From: Verrucomicrobiota bacterium
Lineage (GTDB): Bacteria > Chlamydiota > Chlamydiia > Chlamydiales > Rhabdochlamydiaceae
Length of the DNA stretch: 64,000 nt
Reading direction: 5' to 3'
Assembly (NCBI GenBank): GCA_018239715.1
Contig: JAFEGW010000015.1
Location: 18,442 to 82,441, forward strand
Shown: positions 24,778 to 32,979 of the stretch, piece by piece
How positions within the stretch are numbered: position 1 is the stretch's first letter
Layout: each line of letters starts with the position of its first letter
Made by a program: the position numbers and the translations under genes
Notes under the pieces: model-generated
The model's input: only the letters and a program-made list of their open reading frames with translations
Databases searched by the model: none
Told to the model about the DNA's origin: nothing

Positions 24778-25167
24778 AAAAAAATTCCTTCTTAATTTAA
24801 CTCATTTTTTCGGTCTCTACGACCGGGCAAGCAATAAAATAGATATGAAAAATGATAGTTAGTTTTGTGCCTGTGGGCACAAAAGGAGAAGAAGGAAACA
24901 TGAAAGTGCTTGTACGGGTTTGAAATCCCGACAAGATTGGCACATCGCAGAATGTGTAAAACCATCCACTTTCTTCATAAAATTTATAATACGCTACATC
25001 GTAAAATTTATCAATTTCTTTGTTATCTCTTTAAGAACAAATATTGAAACCAATCCCTCTGGGGAGCTATTGTATTGCGCCCGACCTCAAACTGAGCAGC
25101 TAAATGTAATTCTTTTTTCTTAAAAAGAATTTTTACAATCCTTATAATGTAGGGCAAAAGGCGAAAA
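24778..25167. other. Intergenic region between divergent genes
   Basis: 390 bp. It must carry the promoters of the MFS gene (minus) and the 656-residue orphan (plus). A hairpin (CTTGTACGGG with CCCGACAAG, 24909-24935, bulged A) may be a leader structure or small-RNA fragment; it has no T run. No coding sequence is supported. Confidence 0.4.
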
Positions 25168-27138
25168 ATGAGTGTTCCAGCAGCAACTTCCCAACGAGAT
25201 TTAGCCCAGAACTTATCCAAAGTATTATCGCAAGTTACCGAGGGAATGGATCCTCAGGCGCTAGTCGGCGAGGAGGGTCATAAGCAAGCATGTGATCAGT
25301 GGATTGCCACCGCCCGAGCAGCCGTGCAAGCAGCTCAAAAAAGAACTCTTGAGCTTATTCAAATCGAGCAGCTAGAGATGGCGCTCTATTATCGAACTCA
25401 CCTGACCTCTTCTGATAGTCCTGTATCTACAGTGCAACCGCTTTTAGAATTGCTCCGCGATCAATACAAAGCATTCTTTCCGAATGGACTTCCAGAAGAG
25501 TTTGTGATTAATCAACTCCAATATCTTTGTCGAAAATATCCTGAATTTGTCAAAAGGCTTCAAACTCCAGCAACCTCCCATGACGAATGGAGCACCAACT
25601 TTATTAAATTTGCCCTTATCGCACCTTCTCAAAGCCGTTACCGAGATGTAAAAACCACTCAGTGGGTGGATATTTTCATCAAGTACCCCGAAATAGCCCA
25701 GCGACTGATGAAATCTCACCTTTATGAGAAGCTGGGTATTTATGCTGAAAATATTGCCCTCATTGAAAAAATACCCACGGGGGAAGTTAAAGGTGTTTGG
25801 CACGTTTGTTTGAAAATGGACCTGGTAGATAAGGAAACTAATTGGGTTTCCGTGCACGATCATCGCCCTTTTCGTTTGAAAAACATTGCTCAGCCGGATC
25901 AAGAATTATCACTTACCATGGAACAGGTTTTGAAAGAATTTGAAAAACCTTGCCCTGATTTTGATGTCTCTAAAGATGGCATTATTAATCTCAATCCTCT
26001 CCTTCTAGGTTCCAAAAAAAACAACGAAGGAGTGTTAGAACTTATCGAGCCTTCTCAATGGCGAAAATACAAACCCTGTATGAAGCTCACTGTACCACAA
26101 CTTCATGGCAAATATGGCTCTCTGCAAGCCCATTTTGAATATGGTTTTGTGTTAAGGGCTGATCGGTCTCTCTCTAACAATGCAGCAGCCCCCACCCATG
26201 CTTATTTCGATTTTATCATCAAAGAGAAGGGAAACTATCGAGTCTTTTCCATGAATCCTGATCAAGGGCAAGAAAGGCTTTTATGCGAGCAAAAAATGGT
26301 TTTTTACGCTCTTTCTGAAAAGCAAGCCAATGCGGTCTGTCGAAAAATTGCTGCCGACATCATGCATTGCAGAGCCTCGCATGCTCAAGGCCAATCGACT
26401 CCCGTTACAAATTTCGAAACTTATATGGATGAGATTTTTGGCGGAGATTTTTATGAGTTTCTGACCGGCTTGGCAAGCAAACTTCAAGAGGGCCCCCAAC
26501 TTAAAGCGCAACTGGACCTTGCAAAACAAACTTTCGATCCGCAAGACTTTGAAAAGTTCGTAGGCCCGATCCTTCAGAAATTAGTGCATAAAGACCGCGA
26601 TGTCCCTCAAATGCGAACGCTCATGGAAACTTCACTGAATACTTTGAAATTTCTCCTGCAAATTAAAGAGGTCACCTCCATTTCTGTTCCCGATTTGGAA
26701 GCTATACGACCCGTTTTTACTGCTCTCTATAACGCTAATGAGGAAGTGAAAATCTATGAAAGCCTTTTCGCTTTAACTCGACTTTGCTTTATCTTGCTAC
26801 ACCCTTTCAGTGTCAAAGCGACAGAAGTGGAAAAAAATACTCCAGTGGTTGGAAAGTTTGTAAGGTTCGTGGAAGCAATCCCCTTCCCCTTTCTCCGTCA
26901 GCTATGCGAAGCTCTTCTGCTTTTAGTTCTAAGCCGCTTTCGTAAATACCGCTACAAAAAGCCTGGAGAGGCCTGCTCTCAAGGCATCGTCGCAACCTTG
27001 CTAGGAAAAATCTCCGATTTAAAACCTCTGCCCTATTTCAATCTGCCTGATCAGATTTTTAAATCTTACGGCTTAGACGCATTAGGAGAGCATACCACCA
27101 CTATTAAAGGGCATGTTACAATCCTAACAGGAAGATAA
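25168..27138 (+). CDS. Large orphan protein of unknown function
   Basis: 656 residues; not recognised. No signal peptide or strong membrane segment except a leucine-rich stretch near the end (QLCEALLLLVLSRFRKYRYK). The centre (residues ~330-410) looks like a mixed alpha/beta domain (HAYFDFIIKEKGNYRVFSM, EQKMVFYALSEKQANAVC); the N-terminal ~130 residues and the region after ~430 are helical. A proper Shine-Dalgarno-like AAAGGCG precedes ATG. Large orphan proteins beside ankyrin-like genes are common in amoeba-associated bacteria and are often effectors, but nothing here proves that. Confidence 0.6.
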   Translation: MSVPAATSQRDLAQNLSKVLSQVTEGMDPQALVGEEGHKQACDQWIATARAAVQAAQKRTLELIQIEQLEMALYYRTHLTSSDSPVSTVQPLLELLRDQYKAFFPNGLPEEFVINQLQYLCRKYPEFVKRLQTPATSHDEWSTNFIKFALIAPSQSRYRDVKTTQWVDIFIKYPEIAQRLMKSHLYEKLGIYAENIALIEKIPTGEVKGVWHVCLKMDLVDKETNWVSVHDHRPFRLKNIAQPDQELSLTMEQVLKEFEKPCPDFDVSKDGIINLNPLLLGSKKNNEGVLELIEPSQWRKYKPCMKLTVPQLHGKYGSLQAHFEYGFVLRADRSLSNNAAAPTHAYFDFIIKEKGNYRVFSMNPDQGQERLLCEQKMVFYALSEKQANAVCRKIAADIMHCRASHAQGQSTPVTNFETYMDEIFGGDFYEFLTGLASKLQEGPQLKAQLDLAKQTFDPQDFEKFVGPILQKLVHKDRDVPQMRTLMETSLNTLKFLLQIKEVTSISVPDLEAIRPVFTALYNANEEVKIYESLFALTRLCFILLHPFSVKATEVEKNTPVVGKFVRFVEAIPFPFLRQLCEALLLLVLSRFRKYRYKKPGEACSQGIVATLLGKISDLKPLPYFNLPDQIFKSYGLDALGEHTTTIKGHVTILTGR

Positions 27139-27153
27139 CCCTGAGAAGATCAG

Positions 27154-27873
27154 CTAGATTTTATCTAAGATTTCGATGATTTCTTTGTGATCGATTTTTT
27201 TAGCTTCTTTCAACGCTTTTTCACGATAAACTTCATCGATAAATCCACTGCTTAGAAGAAGCCGAATAATCTCGGGCTTGCGCACCTTAATGGCTTTGAG
27301 CACAGCTTGCCCGCGAGCTGTTTCGGAAAGTTCTCCAGATGCTAGCAGCAACTTAATACTGTCTAAATGGCCTAGATATGCTGCGAAATTGACACCCTGG
27401 TCTACAAAAGCTTGCTGAAGCCGGCCCTTGCCTAACTTGCTGAGCAAGTGTTCCACCATCTCTATCTGCCCTAAGTTTACACATTCGACGATAGCCTTTC
27501 CCAGGTCCTGCTCGGAGACACGTCCGCCTGCAATCAGGGCCGGAATAAGCGTAAATCGACCTCTTTTAATCAACTCTACTAAAGCAAGTCCCCGCTCTTG
27601 GACAGTTAATGGTAGACCGGGGGATTTCTCGAAGATCTGAAAGAAAATATCCCACTTTTTGCCTTTGATAGCCGCAGCCGCCTCATTTTGAGGTTCGGCT
27701 TTCAGGGAGCGAGCTGCTCCCGCTTTACTTGCAATAGGCTCTATATTTAAGTCGATATTGCGAGCCACTGCTTGGACCTTTTTCTGCTCTCTGCGTACAG
27801 ACGGGTTTTCTTTATTTTCTTCCGAGTAAATTCCCTTACTTTCTATGGAGAGGTCTGGAATTAAGCTAGCCAT
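27154..27873 (-). CDS. Ankyrin-like repeat protein
   Basis: 239 residues. The N-terminal ~90 residues are charged and low in complexity. From about residue 95 degenerate ankyrin-like units of ~33 residues appear (ALVELIKRGRFTLIPALIAGG, AIVECVNLGQIEMVEHLLSK, FAAYLGHLDSIKLLLASG, AVLKAIKVRKPEIIRLLLSSG, ALKEAKKIDHKEIIEIL). Ankyrin arrays bind proteins, and in host-associated bacteria are often in secreted effectors. The 220 bp upstream are extremely A+T-rich and presumably hold the promoter. Converges with the orphan gene, 15 bp between stops. Confidence 0.7.
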   Translation of the reverse strand: MASLIPDLSIESKGIYSEENKENPSVRREQKKVQAVARNIDLNIEPIASKAGAARSLKAEPQNEAAAAIKGKKWDIFFQIFEKSPGLPLTVQERGLALVELIKRGRFTLIPALIAGGRVSEQDLGKAIVECVNLGQIEMVEHLLSKLGKGRLQQAFVDQGVNFAAYLGHLDSIKLLLASGELSETARGQAVLKAIKVRKPEIIRLLLSSGFIDEVYREKALKEAKKIDHKEIIEILDKI

Positions 27874-28092
27874 AATAATAGTCCTTTTTTATTAATTTAT
27901 TAACTATATATTAAATATTTTATTATATATTTATTATTTATTCAATTAATAAATAATTTAAATATAAACAATAACAAAACCATAAAATTATACAACTAAT
28001 TACAAATAAATTAGTTCCACAAGATTCTAACCTTAAATAATTTGCGATTATTTCAGCTAAAAAAGACAAAACTCAGAAAGCCAAATCACTGA

Positions 28093-28148
28093 TAATTTTA
28101 TGATGCGAGAAGTTGACATTAATGTCAACTTCTCGCATCATAAAATTA
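28093..28148. repeat. Perfect 56-bp palindrome at the 5' end of an AbiE-like pair
   Basis: Two 28-bp arms meet without a loop at 28120/28121; the core is GTTGACATTAATGTCAAC. As RNA it would form a hairpin directly before the ATG at 28148; as DNA it is an ideal site for a dimeric repressor such as an AbiEi-type antitoxin. It contains an upstream in-frame ATG pair (28100, 28103). Confidence 0.97.
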
Positions 28149-28888
28149 TGATTTACGATCCAGTGCAATATGTGGAATTTTTTCACTTGGTTTTTTTAGA
28201 TCAGCTAGGAAGAAAGCTGGACAAACGCCTTTATGCTTTAAAGGGCGGTTGTAACTTGAGATTTTATTTAGGTAGTATCCGCTATTCTCAAGATATCGAT
28301 CTTGATGTGACAACTATGTGGGGAACCACTCTCAGAAAAACGGTCAATACCATACTTGCCTCCACTGGGTTGGCTTTACAGTTAAAAGCCCAATCTCTTG
28401 AAATTACCCAAGTTTCCGAAGCAAAACAAACAGATACCACGCAACGTTGGAAAATTCAACTCCAAGGGCGAAGAGGTTTAACTTTCCCTACTAAAATTGA
28501 ATTCTCCAGAAGAGGCCTCGAGCAGCCTGTTGAATTTGAAACTATTAATTCGACAGTTTTGAGTAGTTATCATTTGCACCCGATCTTTGTCCCTCATTAT
28601 GGTCCAGACATCGCCTTCAAACAGAAAATCAGAGCTTTAGCTCTAAGATCGGAAACCCAAGCTCGAGATATCTGGGATCTTTTTCATCTTATTAACGCCT
28701 ATGGTATTCTTGAAGGAGATCGAGAAAATTTAACTCAAGCATGTGAAAATATTTATACAATGAGCTTCAGCGATTTTAAAGACCAAGTTATCGCTTTTTT
28801 CCCTCCAGACATACAAAAACAATATAACAGCAAAGTATGGGAGGAAATTCAGTTAAAAGTACTTGAATACCTGGAGTCCTTAAGATGA
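28148..28888 (+). CDS. AbiEii/nucleotidyltransferase-family toxin-like protein
   Basis: 246 residues from ATG 28148, the first start outside the palindrome; the frame is also open from 28100. The nucleotidyltransferase core is visible: LYALKGGCNLRFYLGSIRYS then QDIDLDV, the G-N-L...S-x-D-x-D pattern of AbiEii/MNT-type toxins, and a later lysine/acidic stretch (FKQKIRALALRSETQARDIWDLFHL). Family members transfer nucleotides to tRNA ends or otherwise halt translation during phage infection. The next gene is an AbiEi-like regulator overlapping by 4 bp. Order is toxin first, the reverse of classical abiE. Confidence 0.82.
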   Translation: MIYDPVQYVEFFHLVFLDQLGRKLDKRLYALKGGCNLRFYLGSIRYSQDIDLDVTTMWGTTLRKTVNTILASTGLALQLKAQSLEITQVSEAKQTDTTQRWKIQLQGRRGLTFPTKIEFSRRGLEQPVEFETINSTVLSSYHLHPIFVPHYGPDIAFKQKIRALALRSETQARDIWDLFHLINAYGILEGDRENLTQACENIYTMSFSDFKDQVIAFFPPDIQKQYNSKVWEEIQLKVLEYLESLR

Positions 28889-29496
28889 GACTGCTTTTAG
28901 CTTTAAGGCTCCTCCATGAGGTCGGAGTACCTGTCATGGAAACGAAGGATGTCGCCTTCAAACTGGGAGTTACCAATGAGCACGCGAGTCAGATCCTTAG
29001 ACGATTAGCTCTCGAAAAACATATTGTTCACTTATCCAGGAGTCTTTGGGCAATCGATCCTCAAATAAATCCTTTCTTGCTTCCAGATTACTTAGTTGCT
29101 CCTCTCCCTTGCTATGTCTCTTTGCAGACAGCTCTTTACCAACATAATATGATCGATCAAATTCCCCGTCTTATCACTGTCGTTTCACTTGCTCGCACAC
29201 GCCGCATTCAAACCCCTTTAGCGACTGTGTCTGTACACCATATCATTCCAGAATTTTTCTTCGATTACGACCTAGATCCGAAAACACAAGTCAAGATGGC
29301 TACGCCTGAAAAAGCCCTCTTAGATGTTTTATATTTAAAGCCGGCTAAATCACAATGGTTCAAGACTTTGCCTGAGCTTGAAATTCCTAAAACTTTTAAT
29401 GTTGAAAAAGCATTCAACATGATCCAAAGAATACCGTCTCGGGCACGCCAAAGCCTCGTCGAGAAAGCTTTGCATAAAATTTTATCGCGTCCGTGA
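28885..29496 (+). CDS. AbiEi-like antitoxin/transcriptional regulator
   Basis: 203 residues. The N-terminal winged helix (TKDVAFKLGVTNEHASQILRRLA, then LEKHIVHLSRSLWAID) is followed by the AbiEi C-terminal fold (YVSLQTALYQHNMIDQIPRL, ATPEKALLDVLYL). In the abiE system this protein binds inverted repeats to repress the operon and counters the nucleotidyltransferase. Start overlaps the toxin stop (ATGA). The palindrome at 28093-28148 is the obvious candidate operator. Confidence 0.82.
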   Translation: MRLLLALRLLHEVGVPVMETKDVAFKLGVTNEHASQILRRLALEKHIVHLSRSLWAIDPQINPFLLPDYLVAPLPCYVSLQTALYQHNMIDQIPRLITVVSLARTRRIQTPLATVSVHHIIPEFFFDYDLDPKTQVKMATPEKALLDVLYLKPAKSQWFKTLPELEIPKTFNVEKAFNMIQRIPSRARQSLVEKALHKILSRP

Positions 29497-29569
29497 GAAC
29501 TTCGGAGTAGTAGACAACAAACAAACATTCTTTTAAATTTTTAAGGATCTACAAAACAGGAGTGTAACC

Positions 29570-29674
29570 ATGGCAAAAGGCAAAGATGCACGCAAAGAAG
29601 AGAAAAAAAAGCCTCAGATGAGTCTTAAAGAGAAGAGACTCGCAAAGGCAGAAAAGAAAAAATCCAAAGGCTAA
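29570..29674 (+). CDS. Very small lysine-rich protein (34 residues)
   Basis: Translates to a 34-residue, strongly basic chain beginning MAKGKDARKEEKKK and ending KKSKG, with about 40 percent lysine. It has a strong Shine-Dalgarno (AGGAG, 6-7 bp before ATG) and is followed immediately by a strong hairpin terminator, which argues that it is a real gene. Short proteins with an M-x-K-G-K-D-A-R-K start are known in many bacteria but uncharacterised; nucleic-acid or ribosome association is a reasonable guess. Confidence 0.7.
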   Translation: MAKGKDARKEEKKKPQMSLKEKRLAKAEKKKSKG

Positions 29675-29680
29675 AAAGCC

Positions 29681-29706
29681 AAGCTCCCACTTGAACGTGG
29701 GAGCTT
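29681..29706. terminator. Hairpin terminator between convergent genes
   Basis: A 10-bp stem AAGCTCCCAC/GTGGGAGCTT with loop TTGAAC follows the small basic gene by 6 bp and touches the stop of the serine-hydrolase gene on the other strand. It can serve both directions. Confidence 0.75.
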
Positions 29707-30757
29707 ACTTTCTTTGTTCTTGCTCTAAGAGATCTAAAGCCCAGTCGAACGTGGGCCCTTGGGATTCATTGCTCAGTAAAATAATAGTGATTTCTTTTTG
29801 CGGCCGGTACATCCATGCCGATTCAAAGCCGTCCGTTCTGCCATTGTGGTAATAGATCGGATGCATCGGATCTTGAAGATCGATAAAAATCCCCTCCCCC
29901 ATCCAAATCTTCCCCCGAACTTCAAAATAGGGCGTCAGCATATTGCTAAGAGAAGCAGGAGAAATGACTTTTCCCCCGAATAAAGCTTGTGTCCAACGAT
30001 ACAAATCTGCCGTTGTAGAAACGATCGACGCTTCGGCAAACATCGTCGACATATTAATATCCCTAGAAGGACCTTGAGGATCATAGCCCGCCGCTAGCTC
30101 AGGGTGATCATCTCGTATTTTGGAGAGAAAAGACGTGTGAGGTGCAAATGTCGCATCCATCCCTAGCGGCTTGAAAAAAGCCCGCTCTAAGTACTCGCTA
30201 TAGCTCTGACCCGAAACGCGCTCAATAATAAAGCCCAGGAGATCGTAACCAGCCCCGCTGTACTGATAGCGAGTACCGGGTTTGAACTGAAGAGGATAAG
30301 GGGCAAAAAAACGAAGAAATTCTTCAGAAGAATGAGGCTGCTGGTCAAAGGCGCCGTATCCAGGCAGTTTTTCATGATCCGGCAAGCCGGAGCTATGCGT
30401 CAGCAAATGATGAATCGTCATTTCTTCTAGCCATGAAGGAGGGTTCCCTTTCCAAACGGGATCTGAAGGAGGCAGATAAGCAGCGACGGGAAGAGACTCT
30501 TGGATCTTCCCCTCTTCTTGCAACTTTAAAATAGCAACCGCGGTGAAGACTTTCGTGATAGAAGCAATTAAAAACTGGGTCTGCGGAGTATTCTCAAGCT
30601 TTTTTTCCCGGTTCGCATAACCATAGCCTGCAAAGAGGTGTACTTTTCCTTGCTTAGCGACCAAGGCAGCGCCGCTAAATTTTACTCCCTCCGTGGGGAG
30701 CAAGAAGCCTATCAGCAAAAAGATCGATAAAAAAAGGACGAATTTTTTAAAGGTCAT
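29705..30757 (-). CDS. Serine hydrolase, class C beta-lactamase/D-Ala-D-Ala-carboxypeptidase fold
   Basis: 350 residues. N-terminal signal/anchor MTFKKFVLFLSIFLLIGFLL. The catalytic motif SxxK is in FLIASITKVFTAVAIL, and the Tyr motif is YSGAGYDLLG; HNGRTDGFESAWMY near the end is the third motif (HNG in place of KTG). Family members are penicillin-recognising peptidases or esterases acting in the periplasm. The gene's 5' end overlaps the stop of the upstream phosphodiesterase gene (4 bp), so the three minus-strand genes 32923-29705 form an operon. Confidence 0.88.
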   Translation of the reverse strand: MTFKKFVLFLSIFLLIGFLLPTEGVKFSGAALVAKQGKVHLFAGYGYANREKKLENTPQTQFLIASITKVFTAVAILKLQEEGKIQESLPVAAYLPPSDPVWKGNPPSWLEEMTIHHLLTHSSGLPDHEKLPGYGAFDQQPHSSEEFLRFFAPYPLQFKPGTRYQYSGAGYDLLGFIIERVSGQSYSEYLERAFFKPLGMDATFAPHTSFLSKIRDDHPELAAGYDPQGPSRDINMSTMFAEASIVSTTADLYRWTQALFGGKVISPASLSNMLTPYFEVRGKIWMGEGIFIDLQDPMHPIYYHNGRTDGFESAWMYRPQKEITIILLSNESQGPTFDWALDLLEQEQRK

Positions 30758-32004
30758 ATCTTCGGATGAAAAAGAAAGATAGTTTCCATTTCGGGCCTCG
30801 TCAGGCCGCCGTGCATGGCATAAAACTTCTGATCAAACCGATCTTTTTCATACCACCAGATCGAATGGTTGCCATAAGGCAGAATCACGAGATTTCCCAC
30901 TCTTTTTAAAAATTCTTTCGAGACTTTGGATCCAAAAAATCCTTCTTGAACAAGCTGGTCCGTTTCGCAGATGAGGGCTCTTTTCCCCAGTGTTTGGGTC
31001 AGAAGGATTTTTGCCTCATCCAGCTTGCCAGGCTCCACATGCAAAAAATAGTCCCGGCAAGAACCGGCGGGAGTGAGCAAGCGGCCATCGGCCCCCTTCT
31101 TGATCATCGACTCAAGTGCGGGGATTTCACGATTAAGAAAGATCGTCGTCGCAGGATCGATTGGCGTCATTCCATGATCGGCAGTCAAAAGAGTCGCGAC
31201 ATTGAGATTCATCTGGCTGAGCCGCTCCCAAAAATCTTCCATGGCGTCAAAGCACTCATCCAGGGCTTTTGCGAATTCTTTCGAGTCCATTCCATGATGA
31301 TGCCCTGCCCCATCGATGTCTCCAAAGTAGACATAAAAAAGGCCGCCGCGCTCTACCATCTTCAACACAGAAGAAAGGCTCTTAGAGAACCGGTCGTACC
31401 CTGTGACTTCAGATCCGCGGAACATCCAGTTAGAATAGATGGAAAAAGCGATATCTTTAGGTTGAAAAATATAAGAAGATATGCCCTCGCTTTGCAACTT
31501 TTGGAACAGCGTCTCATCAGGGAAGATTTTTTCGGGAGCGATGACCTTCTGCAAGGTTCCGCATTTTTTATCTCCTGCATAGGAATAAAGCAAAGGAGCA
31601 ATCACTCGATCAAGCTGAGGCTCGTAGTAAAACCATTCATAAATACCCGTCTGCCCGACTTCTGAGCCCGAACAGAGCGTCGTGATATGGGCGGCCGTCG
31701 TCGAGGGAAACTGCGAAGTGAGCTTGGAGACAATCCCTTGCCTAAAAAAACTCGAGAGAAAAGGGTACTTCGCATGGTATTTCTCTAAAAGATCCCAACC
31801 AAATCCATCGACGACAAAGAGCACCACGCTCTCATACGGCCCTTTCACCCAGCAATCCTGCGGCAAGCCTGCCGATTTTTTTCCGAAAAGATTGAGAATG
31901 GTCCCGGGTATTTTTGAAAAACAGTAACTCTCATACAGAGGGCGGCAAAACTCGGAAGACCAGCCGGCCGCTTTGACAGCTTCTAAGGATTTCTCATTGA
32001 TCAT
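30754..32004 (-). CDS. Alkaline-phosphatase-superfamily phosphodiesterase/nucleotide pyrophosphatase
   Basis: 416 residues from ATG 32004; the frame is open to 32076, but that would lie far inside the upstream gene. The metal-binding start VVLFVVDGFGWDLLE, the nucleophile region FPSTTAAHITTLCSGS, the GDIDGAGHHHGMDS segment and LLTADHGMTPID give all four blocks of type I phosphodiesterases. They hydrolyse phosphodiester or pyrophosphate bonds using two metal ions. No export signal, so probably cytosolic. Overlaps the dehydrogenase gene by 11 bp. Confidence 0.85.
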   Translation of the reverse strand: MINEKSLEAVKAAGWSSEFCRPLYESYCFSKIPGTILNLFGKKSAGLPQDCWVKGPYESVVLFVVDGFGWDLLEKYHAKYPFLSSFFRQGIVSKLTSQFPSTTAAHITTLCSGSEVGQTGIYEWFYYEPQLDRVIAPLLYSYAGDKKCGTLQKVIAPEKIFPDETLFQKLQSEGISSYIFQPKDIAFSIYSNWMFRGSEVTGYDRFSKSLSSVLKMVERGGLFYVYFGDIDGAGHHHGMDSKEFAKALDECFDAMEDFWERLSQMNLNVATLLTADHGMTPIDPATTIFLNREIPALESMIKKGADGRLLTPAGSCRDYFLHVEPGKLDEAKILLTQTLGKRALICETDQLVQEGFFGSKVSKEFLKRVGNLVILPYGNHSIWWYEKDRFDQKFYAMHGGLTRPEMETIFLFHPKI

Positions 32005-32923
32005 GAAAGAACCGTATAAGGTTTTCTGCAGCTTTGCGAGCCAGTAGCGTGCGGCATTCCGCTGTAGCAGATCCAATATGAGGAACGATCAGGCAATTCT
32101 TCAAATGGCAAAGCGGATGCGTAGGCAAAATGGGTTCCGGATCGGTCACATCCAAGGCCGCTCCACGGACAGCTCCCTCTTTCAAAGCCTCGACTAGATC
32201 ATCTGTCCGGATGACAGCTCCTCTCGACATATTGATAATGACAGGTTTTTGCGCCATCTTTTGGAAGGCCGCTTTGTCAATCATGCCTTGGGTTTCTGTT
32301 GTTAAAGGAACATGGAGAGAGAGGAAATGAGACTTTTGATACAGCTCATCTAAAGAGACTTGCTCGATCCTAGGATCCGCGAGGTCTAATTTCGAACGGG
32401 CAAAAACAAGCACTTTCATGCCAAAGCCGAGCGCCCGCTGAGCAACAGCTTTGCCAATTTTCCCAAATCCGATAATGCCAAAATATTTTCCGAAAAGTTC
32501 TTCTCCGAGAAGTAACGCGGGCTCCCATCCTTTCCAAAGGCCACGCTTGACGTAGCTTTCCGCTTCGCCGACTCTTCTGATTAGACTGAGTAAAATAGCA
32601 AATGTCATGTCAGCCGTGCTCTCTGTTGTCGCATCTGGAACATTAAAAACCGCTATCTTCCTTCCTTTTGCCACTGCGGTGTCTACATTGTCAAGCCCTG
32701 CTGCACAATTAGAAATGACTTTAAGCCTTGTCGCCTGCTCCAAAACCTCCCTGTCCAATCGATCAGGAATTGTCGATAAAATCCCATCAAATTCTCGGAC
32801 AACTCTCTTGAGTTTTTCACGAGAAAGAGGCTGATCCAGGGGGTTTTCTTCGACTTCAAAGTGTGCGCTTAAAAGCTCTTTGGCAATCGGCATGAGCTGC
32901 CGCGTGATAAAGATTTTATTCAT
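31994..32923 (-). CDS. D-isomer-specific 2-hydroxyacid dehydrogenase
   Basis: 309 residues, the usual family length. The NAD-binding Rossmann motif is FGIIGFGKIGKAVAQRALGF. Catalytic residues are the Arg in INMSRGAVI, the Glu in DVTDPEPI, and the His in NCLIVPHIGSAT. The enzyme interconverts a 2-oxoacid and a D-2-hydroxyacid (glyoxylate, hydroxypyruvate or phosphoglycerate type); the substrate is not fixed by these motifs. First gene of the operon that continues with the phosphodiesterase and the serine hydrolase. Confidence 0.9.
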   Translation of the reverse strand: MNKIFITRQLMPIAKELLSAHFEVEENPLDQPLSREKLKRVVREFDGILSTIPDRLDREVLEQATRLKVISNCAAGLDNVDTAVAKGRKIAVFNVPDATTESTADMTFAILLSLIRRVGEAESYVKRGLWKGWEPALLLGEELFGKYFGIIGFGKIGKAVAQRALGFGMKVLVFARSKLDLADPRIEQVSLDELYQKSHFLSLHVPLTTETQGMIDKAAFQKMAQKPVIINMSRGAVIRTDDLVEALKEGAVRGAALDVTDPEPILPTHPLCHLKNCLIVPHIGSATAECRTLLARKAAENLIRFFHDQ

Positions 32924-32979
32924 TTTTCTCTCTGATTTTGATGTAATTATATCTTAAAATTTGTCATTATAGTTCGCTT

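Noticed and set aside
23577..24800. Possible terminator-like hairpin GGGGATTTGG/CCAAACCCC at 23527-23549
   Set aside because: It lies between convergent stops, but the stem is imperfect and has no T run, so it was not listed as a terminator.
27874..28092. Very A+T-rich stretch as a replication origin
   Set aside because: It has no visible DnaA-box cluster or dnaA/dnaN neighbours; it looks like ordinary promoter-rich intergenic DNA.
30946..31665. 239-codon plus-strand frame opposite the phosphodiesterase gene
   Set aside because: Long but antisense to a gene with all catalytic motifs; no recognisable protein features or start signals.
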